Source: Candidatus Cloacimonadota bacterium (GTDB taxonomy: Bacteria; UBA4055). Taken from it: a stretch of DNA of 64,000 bases. The stretch covers positions 1-64,000 of the forward strand of contig PDON01000068.1 in the NCBI GenBank assembly GCA_002742935.1, in the 5' to 3' direction. The notes beneath the pieces are model-generated. The model had not been told where the DNA came from, ran no database searches, and saw only the letters and a program-made list of their open reading frames with translations. Position 1 is the stretch's first letter; every line of letters begins with the position of its first letter. Below are positions 56,105 through 64,000 of this stretch, piece by piece. The position numbers and the translations under genes are program-made.

Positions 56105-57970
56105 ATGAGGAAGCTGTTACTGCTATTTTTAACTCTTATACCCGGTTTGATCTTTGGAGAGAAAGCTGTAGAACAAGGTAGTGAAACTACCCAAGTTACT
56201 ATGGAAAAGCCCAAAGTGGTGCTAACCAAAGAACAAAAGGTTAGTAAGAGTTCTGCTGAAAAGCTGGTAAAAATATTTGAGAACTGGGATCTCGAAAAGG
56301 ATTACGACATCCTTTTCCCAAGAATAAGTGAATATGTTGATGATTATTTTAATAGTTGGAGACAACCTGTAGAGAGAGGGCTTGAAGACAATAAAGATCT
56401 TTTGGAGATTTATAAAAAACTACCTCTAAATAAAATAAAATCAATATCTCTCAGAGAGATTGTAGAGGGTGAGATAGAAAGAGCCAAAGCTATTGTTGAG
56501 GGTAAATATACAAATCCTGCCTTCCCAAGCTATTTGACATCATCTGAGCAAACTTTTACAGAAGATATTTTAAAGCAGTTTAAAGCTAATCCGGAATTAA
56601 GATCTTTTCACGATGAGCTTGCCCCAATTTATAAGAACCTAAAAAGGTTATCTCTTGACTATAAGATGATGAAGGATAAGGTTGCCTCAGAAACCTCCAG
56701 AATGGTTGACAAGAGATTAAATGACTACTACATAAATGATGAGCTGGAAGAAGAGATTAAGGATATTGCTAACAATTTGGGCAACTACGTAAGAGAGAGA
56801 GAACCGGAGCTTGTTTCAAACAATCAAAAAATTGTAAAAGAGTTTGAAGCAAAAAAAGATCTCCTCAAAGAGAAGTATAAATCCGAAAATAATGATGACA
56901 AATTGAGAGCTACCTACAAAGAGGAGTACTTTGTTGCTCTTAAAGCATACAAATCTGCAAAAAATGTAGGAATTGATCAAATCTTGGAATCGGAGGTAAA
57001 CAGATTATACAGAGTTTTTGGTCAATATTTACCAAAAATGCCGGACTTTGCTATCTCTGATAATCTTATCAAAAAAATTAGGGATAAAGAGAGTGATGCG
57101 GGTATTGATTATAAGAAGAGTTTGAAGAGCAAATTCTACTCACCTCTAATCTCAAAGTTTCAACTATACTTCAAATTTAATGTAACAAGTGGATTTAGAT
57201 ACTACAGGGTAAATGTTCTTGTTTTATCATTCCTATTTTTTATACTCTTCTTCTTTATAACATTCTTTGTTAGAAAGAAAAAGGGTGATCTTTACATTAG
57301 GAAAATACCGGGTCTTGATGCTATTGATGATGCTATTGGTCGTGCTACAGAGATGGGAAAACCAATCTTTTATGATTCAGGTATTTCTCCTATAACCGAT
57401 CCTCAAACTATTGCCAGTATGCTTATACTTAAAAATATTTCAAAGAAGGTTGCAGAGTTTAAAGCTGAAATCTATTTCCCATCATTTGATCCTGTTGTAA
57501 TGCAGGTTGCAGATGAGATGATAAGTACAGGTTATATGGATGCTGGTTTTCCTGAAGATTATAAGAAGGATAATGTATTCTTCCTTACTAATGATCAGTT
57601 TGCTTATGCTTCGGGGCTTTCAGGTTTAACGGCAAGAAAAAAGCCGGCATCTTGTTTCCACTTTGGAGCTTACGCTGCAGAATCTCTACTCATATCTGAG
57701 GCCGGTTTTGCCGCAGGTGCAATTCAGGTTGCAGGTACTGTTCAATCAACCCAGCTTCCTTTCTTTATTGCAGCTTGTGATCATACTTTGATTGGAGAGG
57801 AACTATATGCAGCAGCTGCGTATCTTTCCAGAGATCCTATGATTGTATCAAACTTAAAAATATCAGATTATTCAAAAGTTATTCTTGGTGTGTTATTCTT
57901 AATAGCAACAACCTTATTAACCATAAACTCAGAGTGGACATTCTTAAGAGAGATACTTGAGTCTAGATAA
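56105..57970 (+). CDS. Exported membrane protein, DUF6754-like, unknown
   Basis: The 621-residue protein has a signal peptide (1-18), a long alpha-helical periplasmic region rich in Glu and Lys (about 20-355), one membrane segment near 372-393, and a soluble C-terminal domain of about 210 residues (IPGLDAIDDAIGRATEMGKPIFYDSGIS, MQVADEMISTGYMDAGFP, CFHFGAYAAESLLISEAGFAAGAIQVAGTVQSTQLPFFIAACDHTLIGEEL), ending with a C-terminal helix. The second domain recalls a DUF6754-type hypothetical of candidate phyla (from memory, not certain). No catalytic motif is evident. It opens a four-gene operon. Confidence 0.75.
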   Translation: MRKLLLLFLTLIPGLIFGEKAVEQGSETTQVTMEKPKVVLTKEQKVSKSSAEKLVKIFENWDLEKDYDILFPRISEYVDDYFNSWRQPVERGLEDNKDLLEIYKKLPLNKIKSISLREIVEGEIERAKAIVEGKYTNPAFPSYLTSSEQTFTEDILKQFKANPELRSFHDELAPIYKNLKRLSLDYKMMKDKVASETSRMVDKRLNDYYINDELEEEIKDIANNLGNYVREREPELVSNNQKIVKEFEAKKDLLKEKYKSENNDDKLRATYKEEYFVALKAYKSAKNVGIDQILESEVNRLYRVFGQYLPKMPDFAISDNLIKKIRDKESDAGIDYKKSLKSKFYSPLISKFQLYFKFNVTSGFRYYRVNVLVLSFLFFILFFFITFFVRKKKGDLYIRKIPGLDAIDDAIGRATEMGKPIFYDSGISPITDPQTIASMLILKNISKKVAEFKAEIYFPSFDPVVMQVADEMISTGYMDAGFPEDYKKDNVFFLTNDQFAYASGLSGLTARKKPASCFHFGAYAAESLLISEAGFAAGAIQVAGTVQSTQLPFFIAACDHTLIGEELYAAAAYLSRDPMIVSNLKISDYSKVILGVLFLIATTLLTINSEWTFLREILESR

Positions 57971-57994
57971 CAAAGTAAAGGAAAGAGTTAGGAT

Positions 57995-58612
57995 ATGAAA
58001 AAACAGATACCATTACTTCTAGGGATTATAACATCTATTATCTGGTTCACTGAATTCTTTTTTCAAAGTATATTTTTTGAGAACTGGAAAGCGAACTTTT
58101 TCCCTACAGGTGTAAAAATTATGTCAGCTTCTATGCTTGTAGTGGCAGGTATATCAATTATAAGAGTTAATTGGAAAAAAATTAAGTATGATAATGAAAG
58201 ATGGTATGCAGTTTTACAACTGTTTGCTATCTTCCTAATGGTTTTTTTAGGAGGGTATAGAGGAACTGAGGTTGGAACCCCTTACCATTCACTTTATATA
58301 AATGTGTATGCCCCTTTTAACTCAACATACTTTGCAATCCTTGCATTTTACGTAGCTTCGGCAGCATTTAGATCCTTTAGAGCAAAATCTTTTGAATCAA
58401 CATTGCTTCTAATTGCAGCTATAATTGTTATGTTGGGGAAAATCCCTCTGGGAGAATCTATTTCAGAGTATATACCAAGAGTTAGTGATTGGTTGCTTTT
58501 TGGACCTTCATCAGCCGGTAGAAGAGCAATACTTTTTGGTGGATATTTAGGAGCATTAACCCTTTATATGAGGATCTTCTTTGGTTTAGAAAGATCCCAT
58601 ATTTCAGATTAG
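57995..58612 (+). CDS. Six-helix membrane protein, unknown
   Basis: The 205-residue protein has about six membrane segments and short polar ends; it starts after an AGGA site. Segments such as YRGTEVGTPYHSLYINVYAPFNSTYFAILAFYVASAAFRSFRAKS and GRRAILFGGYLGALTLYMRIFFGLERSHIS have conserved-looking polar residues within membrane helices. No family is recognised. It lies 24 bases after the first gene of the operon and 12 before the third. Confidence 0.72.
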   Translation: MKKQIPLLLGIITSIIWFTEFFFQSIFFENWKANFFPTGVKIMSASMLVVAGISIIRVNWKKIKYDNERWYAVLQLFAIFLMVFLGGYRGTEVGTPYHSLYINVYAPFNSTYFAILAFYVASAAFRSFRAKSFESTLLLIAAIIVMLGKIPLGESISEYIPRVSDWLLFGPSSAGRRAILFGGYLGALTLYMRIFFGLERSHISD

Positions 58613-58624
58613 GAAGGTAAATTT

Positions 58625-59473
58625 ATGTATAAAATTTTAAAGTTTTTGAAAAATCTTGATAGAAGGATTATCTATCTGATAATTTTCTTATCTATTATAC
58701 TCCCTTTCTTACCGGGATTTGAGTTTCTTAAGGTTAGTTTTAGTGTAAAGCCTGAAACTAAAGGTGTTTATGCTACAATTGCTGATATGGAAGAGGGGGA
58801 TGCAGTATTTTTTGATTGGAGTTTTGATCCGTCAGTAAAAGCGGAGCTTCTACCATTTGCAAAGGCATTTGTAAAACAGTGCTTTAGAAAAAAAGTTAAA
58901 TTGTTTATATACTACTCATTGGCAGCTTCAGCAGGTTTGGGACAGGAAACAATAAAAGAGATAACAGAGCTTCCAGAGTTTGCAGATATTGAGGAAGGAA
59001 AAGATTACCTTCAACTCAACTGGCTGGGGTACGGTATTGGTCCTGACTTTTACATATTGAATATGTCCTCTGACTTTAAAGGAACATTCAAAAAAGAGGG
59101 TAAAATTTTTGAAGGATTAAACACCCTTCATGATATTGATTATTTTGTTTGTGCTGCCGGAAATGCTTTCCCACAAATATATATTGATTTTCAGTTGAGA
59201 TATCGTTATAAACTTGGAATTGCAGTAACAGCTGTTTCCGGTCCTGATTTCCTTCCATATATCCAAACCGGACAATTAAATGGTATGGTAACAGGATTGA
59301 GAGGTGCAGCAGAGTATGAGAAGATGTTGTTTAATGAATATGGAAACAAATATGATAAGGGTACTGCTTATGCCGGTATGGCATCATTAACTCTCTCACA
59401 TTTAGCAATGATTTTCTTTATCCTTCTGGGAAACTTTATCTATGTATTTGAAAAAAAGAGGAGGATAAAATAG
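58625..59473 (+). CDS. Membrane-anchored protein with Rossmann-like ectodomain, unknown
   Basis: The 282-residue protein has an N-terminal helix (about 14-32), an ectodomain of about 210 residues with alternating beta strands and helices (TKGVYATIADMEEGDAVFFDWSF, KKVKLFIYYSLAASAGLGQETI, LNWLGYGIGPDFYIL, FVCAAGNAFPQIYIDFQLRY, GIAVTAVSGPDFLPYIQTGQLNGMVTGLRGAAEYE) and a C-terminal helix (256-274). The last segment recalls DUF6754-like sequences, suggesting relation to its operon mate. No known family is certain. It ends two bases before the next gene. Confidence 0.72.
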   Translation: MYKILKFLKNLDRRIIYLIIFLSIILPFLPGFEFLKVSFSVKPETKGVYATIADMEEGDAVFFDWSFDPSVKAELLPFAKAFVKQCFRKKVKLFIYYSLAASAGLGQETIKEITELPEFADIEEGKDYLQLNWLGYGIGPDFYILNMSSDFKGTFKKEGKIFEGLNTLHDIDYFVCAAGNAFPQIYIDFQLRYRYKLGIAVTAVSGPDFLPYIQTGQLNGMVTGLRGAAEYEKMLFNEYGNKYDKGTAYAGMASLTLSHLAMIFFILLGNFIYVFEKKRRIK

Positions 59474-59474
59474 T

Positions 59475-60233
59475 ATGGAATTTATTAACAATTTAATTGA
59501 TGCTATATTTATAAACGACTTTATATCTACATGGGTTCCCGTATTTGCAACTTTAATGATCATGTCATTTTTATACAGGGATAATCCTCTATATAAAGTT
59601 GGTGAAAATATCTTCCTTGGTATATCCATTGGTTATCTTTGGATGGAGGCTTGGGATACCTCTATTTCATCTTTTGTAATAATGCCTATCAGAGATATGT
59701 TTACAGAGTTTAAACCGGGTGATTTTGTTACAATTTTTTGGTTATTGATATCTTCAACAATGATCTTTAGATTTTCAAAAACAAAAGCTTGGGTATCAAA
59801 CTACTTCTTTGGGTTCTATTTTGGATATTCAGCAGGATACTATATACCTGTTACTGTTCAAAATATTATGAAACAGACTACTGACCTTATGAAGGATATG
59901 GGACAATACTCAACATTCTTTGAAATCTCAAAATGGACAGTTATTATTTTAGGTGTTTTTTCTGCCTTAATGTTTTTCTTCTTTTCAAAACCTCATAAGG
60001 GTGTTTTAGGAAGAACAGCAAGAGTTGGTATTTTCACACTAATGATCTTCTTTGGTGCCGCTTTTGGTTCAACTGTAATGGGTAGGGTATCTCTATTTAT
60101 TGATAGAGCGTTGGTTCTAGTATCTCACCCACTTGAATCTTGGATCTCAACAGGTATCATAATACTATTCCTTATTCTATACTTTAAGTTTATATATAAG
60201 GAAAAAGAGTTTGATGATGAGGAGATGGCTTAG
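59475..60233 (+). CDS. Six- to seven-helix membrane protein, unknown
   Basis: The 252-residue protein has about seven hydrophobic segments with polar residues in between (ENIFLGISIGYLWMEAW, FWLLISSTMIFRFSKTK, FFGFYFGYSAGYYIPVT, IFTLMIFFGAAFGSTVMGRVSLFIDRALVLVSHPLESWIS). It closes the four-gene operon, starting one base after the third gene, and is followed by an intrinsic terminator. No family is recognised; it is likely a channel-like or scaffold component together with the 57995 gene product. Confidence 0.72.
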   Translation: MEFINNLIDAIFINDFISTWVPVFATLMIMSFLYRDNPLYKVGENIFLGISIGYLWMEAWDTSISSFVIMPIRDMFTEFKPGDFVTIFWLLISSTMIFRFSKTKAWVSNYFFGFYFGYSAGYYIPVTVQNIMKQTTDLMKDMGQYSTFFEISKWTVIILGVFSALMFFFFSKPHKGVLGRTARVGIFTLMIFFGAAFGSTVMGRVSLFIDRALVLVSHPLESWISTGIIILFLILYFKFIYKEKEFDDEEMA

Positions 60234-60257
60234 TTTAGATAAAAATATTTTACCTGT

Positions 60258-60287
60258 AAAAAAATCCGAAGAAATTCGGATTTTTTT
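60258..60287 (+). terminator. Intrinsic terminator after the four-gene operon
   Basis: A stem AAAATCCGAA/TTCGGATTTT with loop GAAA is followed by a run of T at 60281-60287. It lies 25 bases after the stop of the 59475 gene. Confidence 0.88.
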
Positions 60288-60405
60288 ATGTTTACCATAA
60301 TGGATATTATTAAAACAAAAAGCAGTACTCAAATAGAGACTTTGCTATTTCAAAATTATTTAGCTATCTTTTTCCCCCAATTAGATACAGGATTACGGAG
60401 AATAG

Positions 60406-63400
60406 ATGCCCCTTTCAATAATAGATTTAAAAATTAAAAATAGTGATAGTTACAAATCATTGGTTGAAACAATAAAAACTTCATCTGTAGGAGATTGTAT
60501 AAAGGTTAACGGTTTGAGAACCTCGTTAGCCTCATTTGTTATAGATCAACTGTCAAAAGAGTTTAAAATTATATACTTAGCAGATAGCGTGGAGAGTTGT
60601 GAAAAGTTTAGAGATGATCTTTTAACGGTAGATGATAGTTATGATGGAGAAATAGTTCTTCCGGGAGAAAACTATCCCTATTGTTCAAGCGATATTGATG
60701 ACGAAAGAAAGGGTCAAAGATTAAATGCTCTGGATAAAATATACAGGAGGAAATCAAAGATTATAGTATCTACATATAGAAATCTTTTTGAGAGAATGCC
60801 TAAAAATGATTCCTTTGATAATTTCTTTATGGAGCTAAATGTTGAAAGTGAGATAGATTTAGATGATCTGAAAAATAACCTCTCGGAGAAAGGTTTTACC
60901 AGTGTTCTTTCTGTAGAAACAATTGGCGAGTTTTCAATTAGAGGAAGTATAATTGATATTTACCCCTACTCTTCGGAAAATCCCGTAAGATTAGAGCTTT
61001 TTGGCGATGAGATTGAATCTATAAGATACTTTGACCCAATAACTCAAAACAAAATTGAAGAGATTGATTCGGTAAAACTATTCCTGTCTGATGTAAATAA
61101 ACCATTAAAAGAGAGCAGTAATCTTCTAAATATTATACCTAAAGAGACAATAGTTATATTTGAGGATTGTGATGATATAAGTTATAAGTTAAAGCAATAC
61201 TTTAAAGATGATATAGAAGCAGGTTACGAAAGAGTACAAAATGATGATAAAATATCTGTTGAAGAGAAGTATTATAGTGTATCTGATATTGAAAACTTGT
61301 TAAAAGAGTTTATAGTTATTAAAGATAGTATCTCCGATTCCCGCTTAGATGTTAAGTTTAACATAAAAAATCAAAGCTCATACAGTTATGATTTTGATAC
61401 ATTCAAAGATCAACTTAAAAACGATATACACAGAGGTTTTAACTCCTTCATTACCTGTGACAACCCCGGTCAAGCAGAAAGATTTGGAGATCTTTTTGAT
61501 CCTTCACTTTCATCAAATCCTAAGTTAAAAATTGTTGTGGCAGGTTTACATAAGGGGTTCATTTTTCCCGAAGCAAACATTGCACTATACACAGATCATC
61601 AGATCTTTGGCAGAAGCAGAAGAGCAAGACAGCATAAAAAATATAAGAAAGCTATCCCTCTAAAAGAGGTAAAAAAACTATCTTTTGGAGATTTTGTGGT
61701 ACATATGGATCATGGAATAGGTCAGTTTGGTGGTCTTGAAAAGATAAGTGTAGCCGATTCTGTTAGAGATGTTATTAAAATCTATTACAAAGATAATGAT
61801 ATACTCTACGTAAAACTTGACTCAATAGATATGATACATAAGTATAATGCTTCCGAGGGTATGGAGCCGACTCTTTCAAAACTTGGTGGGAAACAGTTTA
61901 CAAGAGTTAAGGAGAAGACAAAAAAATCTATAAAAGAAACAGCAAGAGAACTTATAAAAATATACGCTCTTAGAAAAGAAGCAAAAGGCTACGCTTTTCC
62001 GGAAGATACTGTTTGGCAGGGAGAGATGGAGGGTTCTTTTGAGTTTGAAGACACACCGGATCAATCAAGAGCAACAAAGGATCTAAAGAAGGATCTGGAA
62101 TCTACTATGCCTATGGATAGGCTTGTATGTGGAGATGTGGGTTTTGGTAAAACAGAGATTGCAGTTAGAGCGGCTTTTAAGGCGGCTGTTTCCGGAAAAC
62201 AGGTTGCAGTTCTTGCTCCTACAACTATATTGGTTCATCAACATTTTCAGACCTTTAAATCTCGTATGGAGAAGTACCCTATAAAGATTGACTCTTTATC
62301 AAGGTTTAAGAGTAAAAAAGAGCAAACTGAAATATTAAATCAACTCAAAGAGGGTAAGATTGATATTATTATAGGAACACATAGAGTTCTTTCAAAAGAT
62401 GTAGAGTTTAAAGATCTTGCTCTTCTGATTGTAGATGAGGAACAGAGGTTTGGAGTTAAGCATAAAGAAAGAATTAAGGAGATGAAGGTTAATATTGATG
62501 TTCTAACCTTAACGGCAACTCCAATTCCCAGAACTCTACACATGTCACTAATGGGTGTAAGAGATCTAAGTTTAATAAATACACCACCAACAAATAGGTT
62601 ACCGGTAATAACTGAGATACACACATACAGTGATTCAATCCTGTTTGAAGCTATAATGAAAGAGAAGGATAGAGGTGGTCAGATCTATTTTCTTCATAAT
62701 AGGGTAGAAACAATTGAGACCATTAGAGCAAATATTGAAAGGGTTACTCCGGATGTAAAGGTTGTTGTTGCCCACGGGCAGATGAAACCTAAAGATTTGG
62801 AAAACATAATGATAGATTTTCTCCACAAAAAGTATGATCTATTACTGGCAACCACAATAATTGAGAATGGTGTAGATATATCCAATGCAAACACTATAAT
62901 AATCAATGATGCCCAAAAATTTGGACTCTCTCAACTCTATCAGCTAAGAGGAAGGATAGGAAGATCCCACAGACAGGGTTACGCATATTTTTTAGCCCCA
63001 CCTCTGTCAAAACTAAATGCAACAGCAAAGAAAAGGTTGGAAACTATAAGTGAATTTACGGATCTAGGATCAGGGTATCAGATAGCAATGAAGGATCTTG
63101 AGATAAGAGGAGCCGGAAATCTTTTGGGTAAAGAGCAGAGTGGATTTATAGAGAATGTTGGCTTTGAACTCTATACAAAAATTTTGGAAGATGCTATTCA
63201 GGAGCTTAAAAAAGATGAGTTTAGTGATATTTTAACAAATGTTGAGATAAAGGAGAAGATATATAGAACGCAGGTTAATTTAAGAAAAGCTACCTACTTA
63301 CCTGAAGAGTATATTGAACAAGACTCCGAAAGAGTTGAAGTGTACAGAAGAATTATGTTAATTTCCAATGCTAAAGATCTCTCTTGTATAAGAGATGAAA

Positions 63401-63750
63401 TTAGAGATAGGTTTGGAAAGGAACCGGATGAGGTTAAAAATCTATTCTCAAATATAAATTTAAGCATTGAATTTGGAAAAATTGCAGTTAAGAATCTAAC
63501 ACTTTTAGAGAAAACTCCTTTTCACTGGTACTTTAAGATGATAATTGATACCGTTGAACTGGAAAAGGTTGAAAGAACAGAGGTTGCTCTCATTTTAGAA
63601 GAGAATATTGATAGATTAAGAGATAGTGGTAAATACAGTATCAAAACGGAGAAAAATGGATCCATATTATACTTTTACCCCGAAGATACATCTATGGCAA
63701 GAGATAAATTTGCAATTGAGATATTGGAGGAATTAACAAGAGAGGTTTAA
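60406..63750 (+). CDS. mfd: Transcription-repair coupling factor Mfd
   Basis: Mfd removes stalled RNA polymerase and recruits UvrA. The 1114-residue protein has UvrB-like N-terminal domains (FTSVLSVETIGEFSIRGSIIDIYPYSSENPVRLELFGDEIESI), the RNA-polymerase interaction domain (LSFGDFVVHMDHGIGQFGGLEKI, from about residue 425), and the helicase core with Walker A GDVGFGKT at 576-583 and DEEQ at 677-680. LRGRIGRSHRQGYAYF and the TRCF C-terminal domain (NVEIKEKIYRTQVNLRKATYLPEEYI) complete it. The family length is normal. ATG follows GGAG. Confidence 0.97.
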   Translation: MPLSIIDLKIKNSDSYKSLVETIKTSSVGDCIKVNGLRTSLASFVIDQLSKEFKIIYLADSVESCEKFRDDLLTVDDSYDGEIVLPGENYPYCSSDIDDERKGQRLNALDKIYRRKSKIIVSTYRNLFERMPKNDSFDNFFMELNVESEIDLDDLKNNLSEKGFTSVLSVETIGEFSIRGSIIDIYPYSSENPVRLELFGDEIESIRYFDPITQNKIEEIDSVKLFLSDVNKPLKESSNLLNIIPKETIVIFEDCDDISYKLKQYFKDDIEAGYERVQNDDKISVEEKYYSVSDIENLLKEFIVIKDSISDSRLDVKFNIKNQSSYSYDFDTFKDQLKNDIHRGFNSFITCDNPGQAERFGDLFDPSLSSNPKLKIVVAGLHKGFIFPEANIALYTDHQIFGRSRRARQHKKYKKAIPLKEVKKLSFGDFVVHMDHGIGQFGGLEKISVADSVRDVIKIYYKDNDILYVKLDSIDMIHKYNASEGMEPTLSKLGGKQFTRVKEKTKKSIKETARELIKIYALRKEAKGYAFPEDTVWQGEMEGSFEFEDTPDQSRATKDLKKDLESTMPMDRLVCGDVGFGKTEIAVRAAFKAAVSGKQVAVLAPTTILVHQHFQTFKSRMEKYPIKIDSLSRFKSKKEQTEILNQLKEGKIDIIIGTHRVLSKDVEFKDLALLIVDEEQRFGVKHKERIKEMKVNIDVLTLTATPIPRTLHMSLMGVRDLSLINTPPTNRLPVITEIHTYSDSILFEAIMKEKDRGGQIYFLHNRVETIETIRANIERVTPDVKVVVAHGQMKPKDLENIMIDFLHKKYDLLLATTIIENGVDISNANTIIINDAQKFGLSQLYQLRGRIGRSHRQGYAYFLAPPLSKLNATAKKRLETISEFTDLGSGYQIAMKDLEIRGAGNLLGKEQSGFIENVGFELYTKILEDAIQELKKDEFSDILTNVEIKEKIYRTQVNLRKATYLPEEYIEQDSERVEVYRRIMLISNAKDLSCIRDEIRDRFGKEPDEVKNLFSNINLSIEFGKIAVKNLTLLEKTPFHWYFKMIIDTVELEKVERTEVALILEENIDRLRDSGKYSIKTEKNGSILYFYPEDTSMARDKFAIEILEELTREV

Positions 63751-63836
63751 CAGTAAAATAAAGAGAAAAACAAAAGGATCATCTACTTCTGAAGATTCTC
63801 TTTTAAAATTGAGTTTACACAAGATTTATTATGAGA

Positions 63837-64000
63837 TTATTTAGAATGAGATAGAGATCTATTGTAATCATACTTACTGAGGCTGTAGTGATATACAGTA
63901 ATAATCTTTTCTTCAAATAATTTAAACAGGATCCCCTTTTTAAACTTAAAAGAGAAACCAAACTTCTCAATAATCTTTTTAGATTTAAGGTTATCTTCAA
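63837..64000 (-). CDS. GNAT-family acetyltransferase, C-terminal end (partial)
   Basis: On the minus strand the open frame that enters from the right edge reads 53 residues and a TAA. It contains EDNLKSKKIIEKFGFSFKF and IITVYHYSLSKYDY, the pattern of the C-terminal strands of RimJ/RimL-type acetyltransferases (N-x-x-S-x-x-x-x-EKFGF, where the Asn and Phe stand near the acetyl-CoA site). The N-terminal part lies beyond the window. An overlapping frame starting near 64000 shows no such pattern and is rejected. Substrate unknown. Confidence 0.65.
   Translation of the reverse strand, partial: EDNLKSKKIIEKFGFSFKFKKGILFKLFEEKIITVYHYSLSKYDYNRSLSHSK

Noticed and set aside
63815..64000. Leucine-rich open frame at the right edge, minus strand
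   Set aside because: The neighbouring frame of the same strand encodes a recognisable GNAT C-terminus; this frame is its shadow.
1..64000. tRNA genes, CRISPR arrays, insertion sequences and phage genes
   Set aside because: I looked for T-loop GTTCGAATC-like segments, spaced direct repeats and transposase or integrase motifs and saw none.

Overview
This is an AT-rich bacterial chromosome segment, densely packed with genes on both strands. It looks like a Gram-negative (diderm) anaerobe of the FCB side of the tree (Fibrobacter-Chlorobi-Bacteroidetes and candidate phyla such as Delongbacteria or Cloacimonadota). The basis is two large secreted proteins with type IX-style C-terminal sorting domains (YPNPFN motif), an MCE/Mla-type lipid-transport operon, a TamB/BamA-type outer-membrane pair and MurJ. 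The exact phylum is inference. The standard code applies: TGA ends at least five genes here (rsmG, the NusG_II gene, resB, recJ and the NAD(P)-binding gene).

Layout. 1-3200: small accessory genes (membrane protein, NAD(P)-binding protein, metallo-beta-lactamase-fold hydrolase) and a truncated amidohydrolase. 3200-8400: a housekeeping minus-strand block (Gx-transporter-like protein, NusG domain II protein, rsmG, hutI, dnaB, rpmA, rplU) with a clear promoter and terminator for the ribosomal pair. 8400-19000: secreted propeller-like protein, EamA transporter, mutS, csaA and a giant TPR protein, with an intergenic structured element at about 10.4-10.57 kb. 19.4-23.2 kb: YceH, murJ and a hydrolase. 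23.3-28.3 kb: a five-gene MCE lipid-transport operon. 28.5-31.8 kb: OB-fold-like secreted protein, PepSY-type membrane protein, recQ. 32-35.2 kb: system II cytochrome c biogenesis (ccsA, resB) plus an OB-fold protein. 35.3-43.6 kb: secreted cyclophilin, Nif3, zinc-ribbon protein, rnpB, recJ, hydrolase, dapH. 44-55.5 kb: a 1593-residue surface protein and the BamA-like/TamB-like pair. 56-60.3 kb: four unrecognised membrane genes in a row. 60.4-63.75 kb: mfd. The end of a GNAT acetyltransferase gene runs off the right edge.

The most notable observation is at 35344-37314. One continuous reading frame encodes signal peptide, cyclophilin, LamG-like domain, Ig-like domain and type IX sorting tail. 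It is interrupted by a single in-frame TGA (35557-35559) exactly where cyclophilins have Cys or Asp after the MIQxG segment. Seventeen bases after the TGA begins the loop of a perfect 5-bp GC-rich hairpin (GGGAC-AGGTG-GTCCC). That geometry and the AGGU loop start match, from memory, the E. coli fdhF SECIS element. I interpret the gene as a secreted selenocysteine-containing peptidyl-prolyl isomerase, a selenoprotein type I do not recall being described. A nonsense mutation or read error is the alternative.
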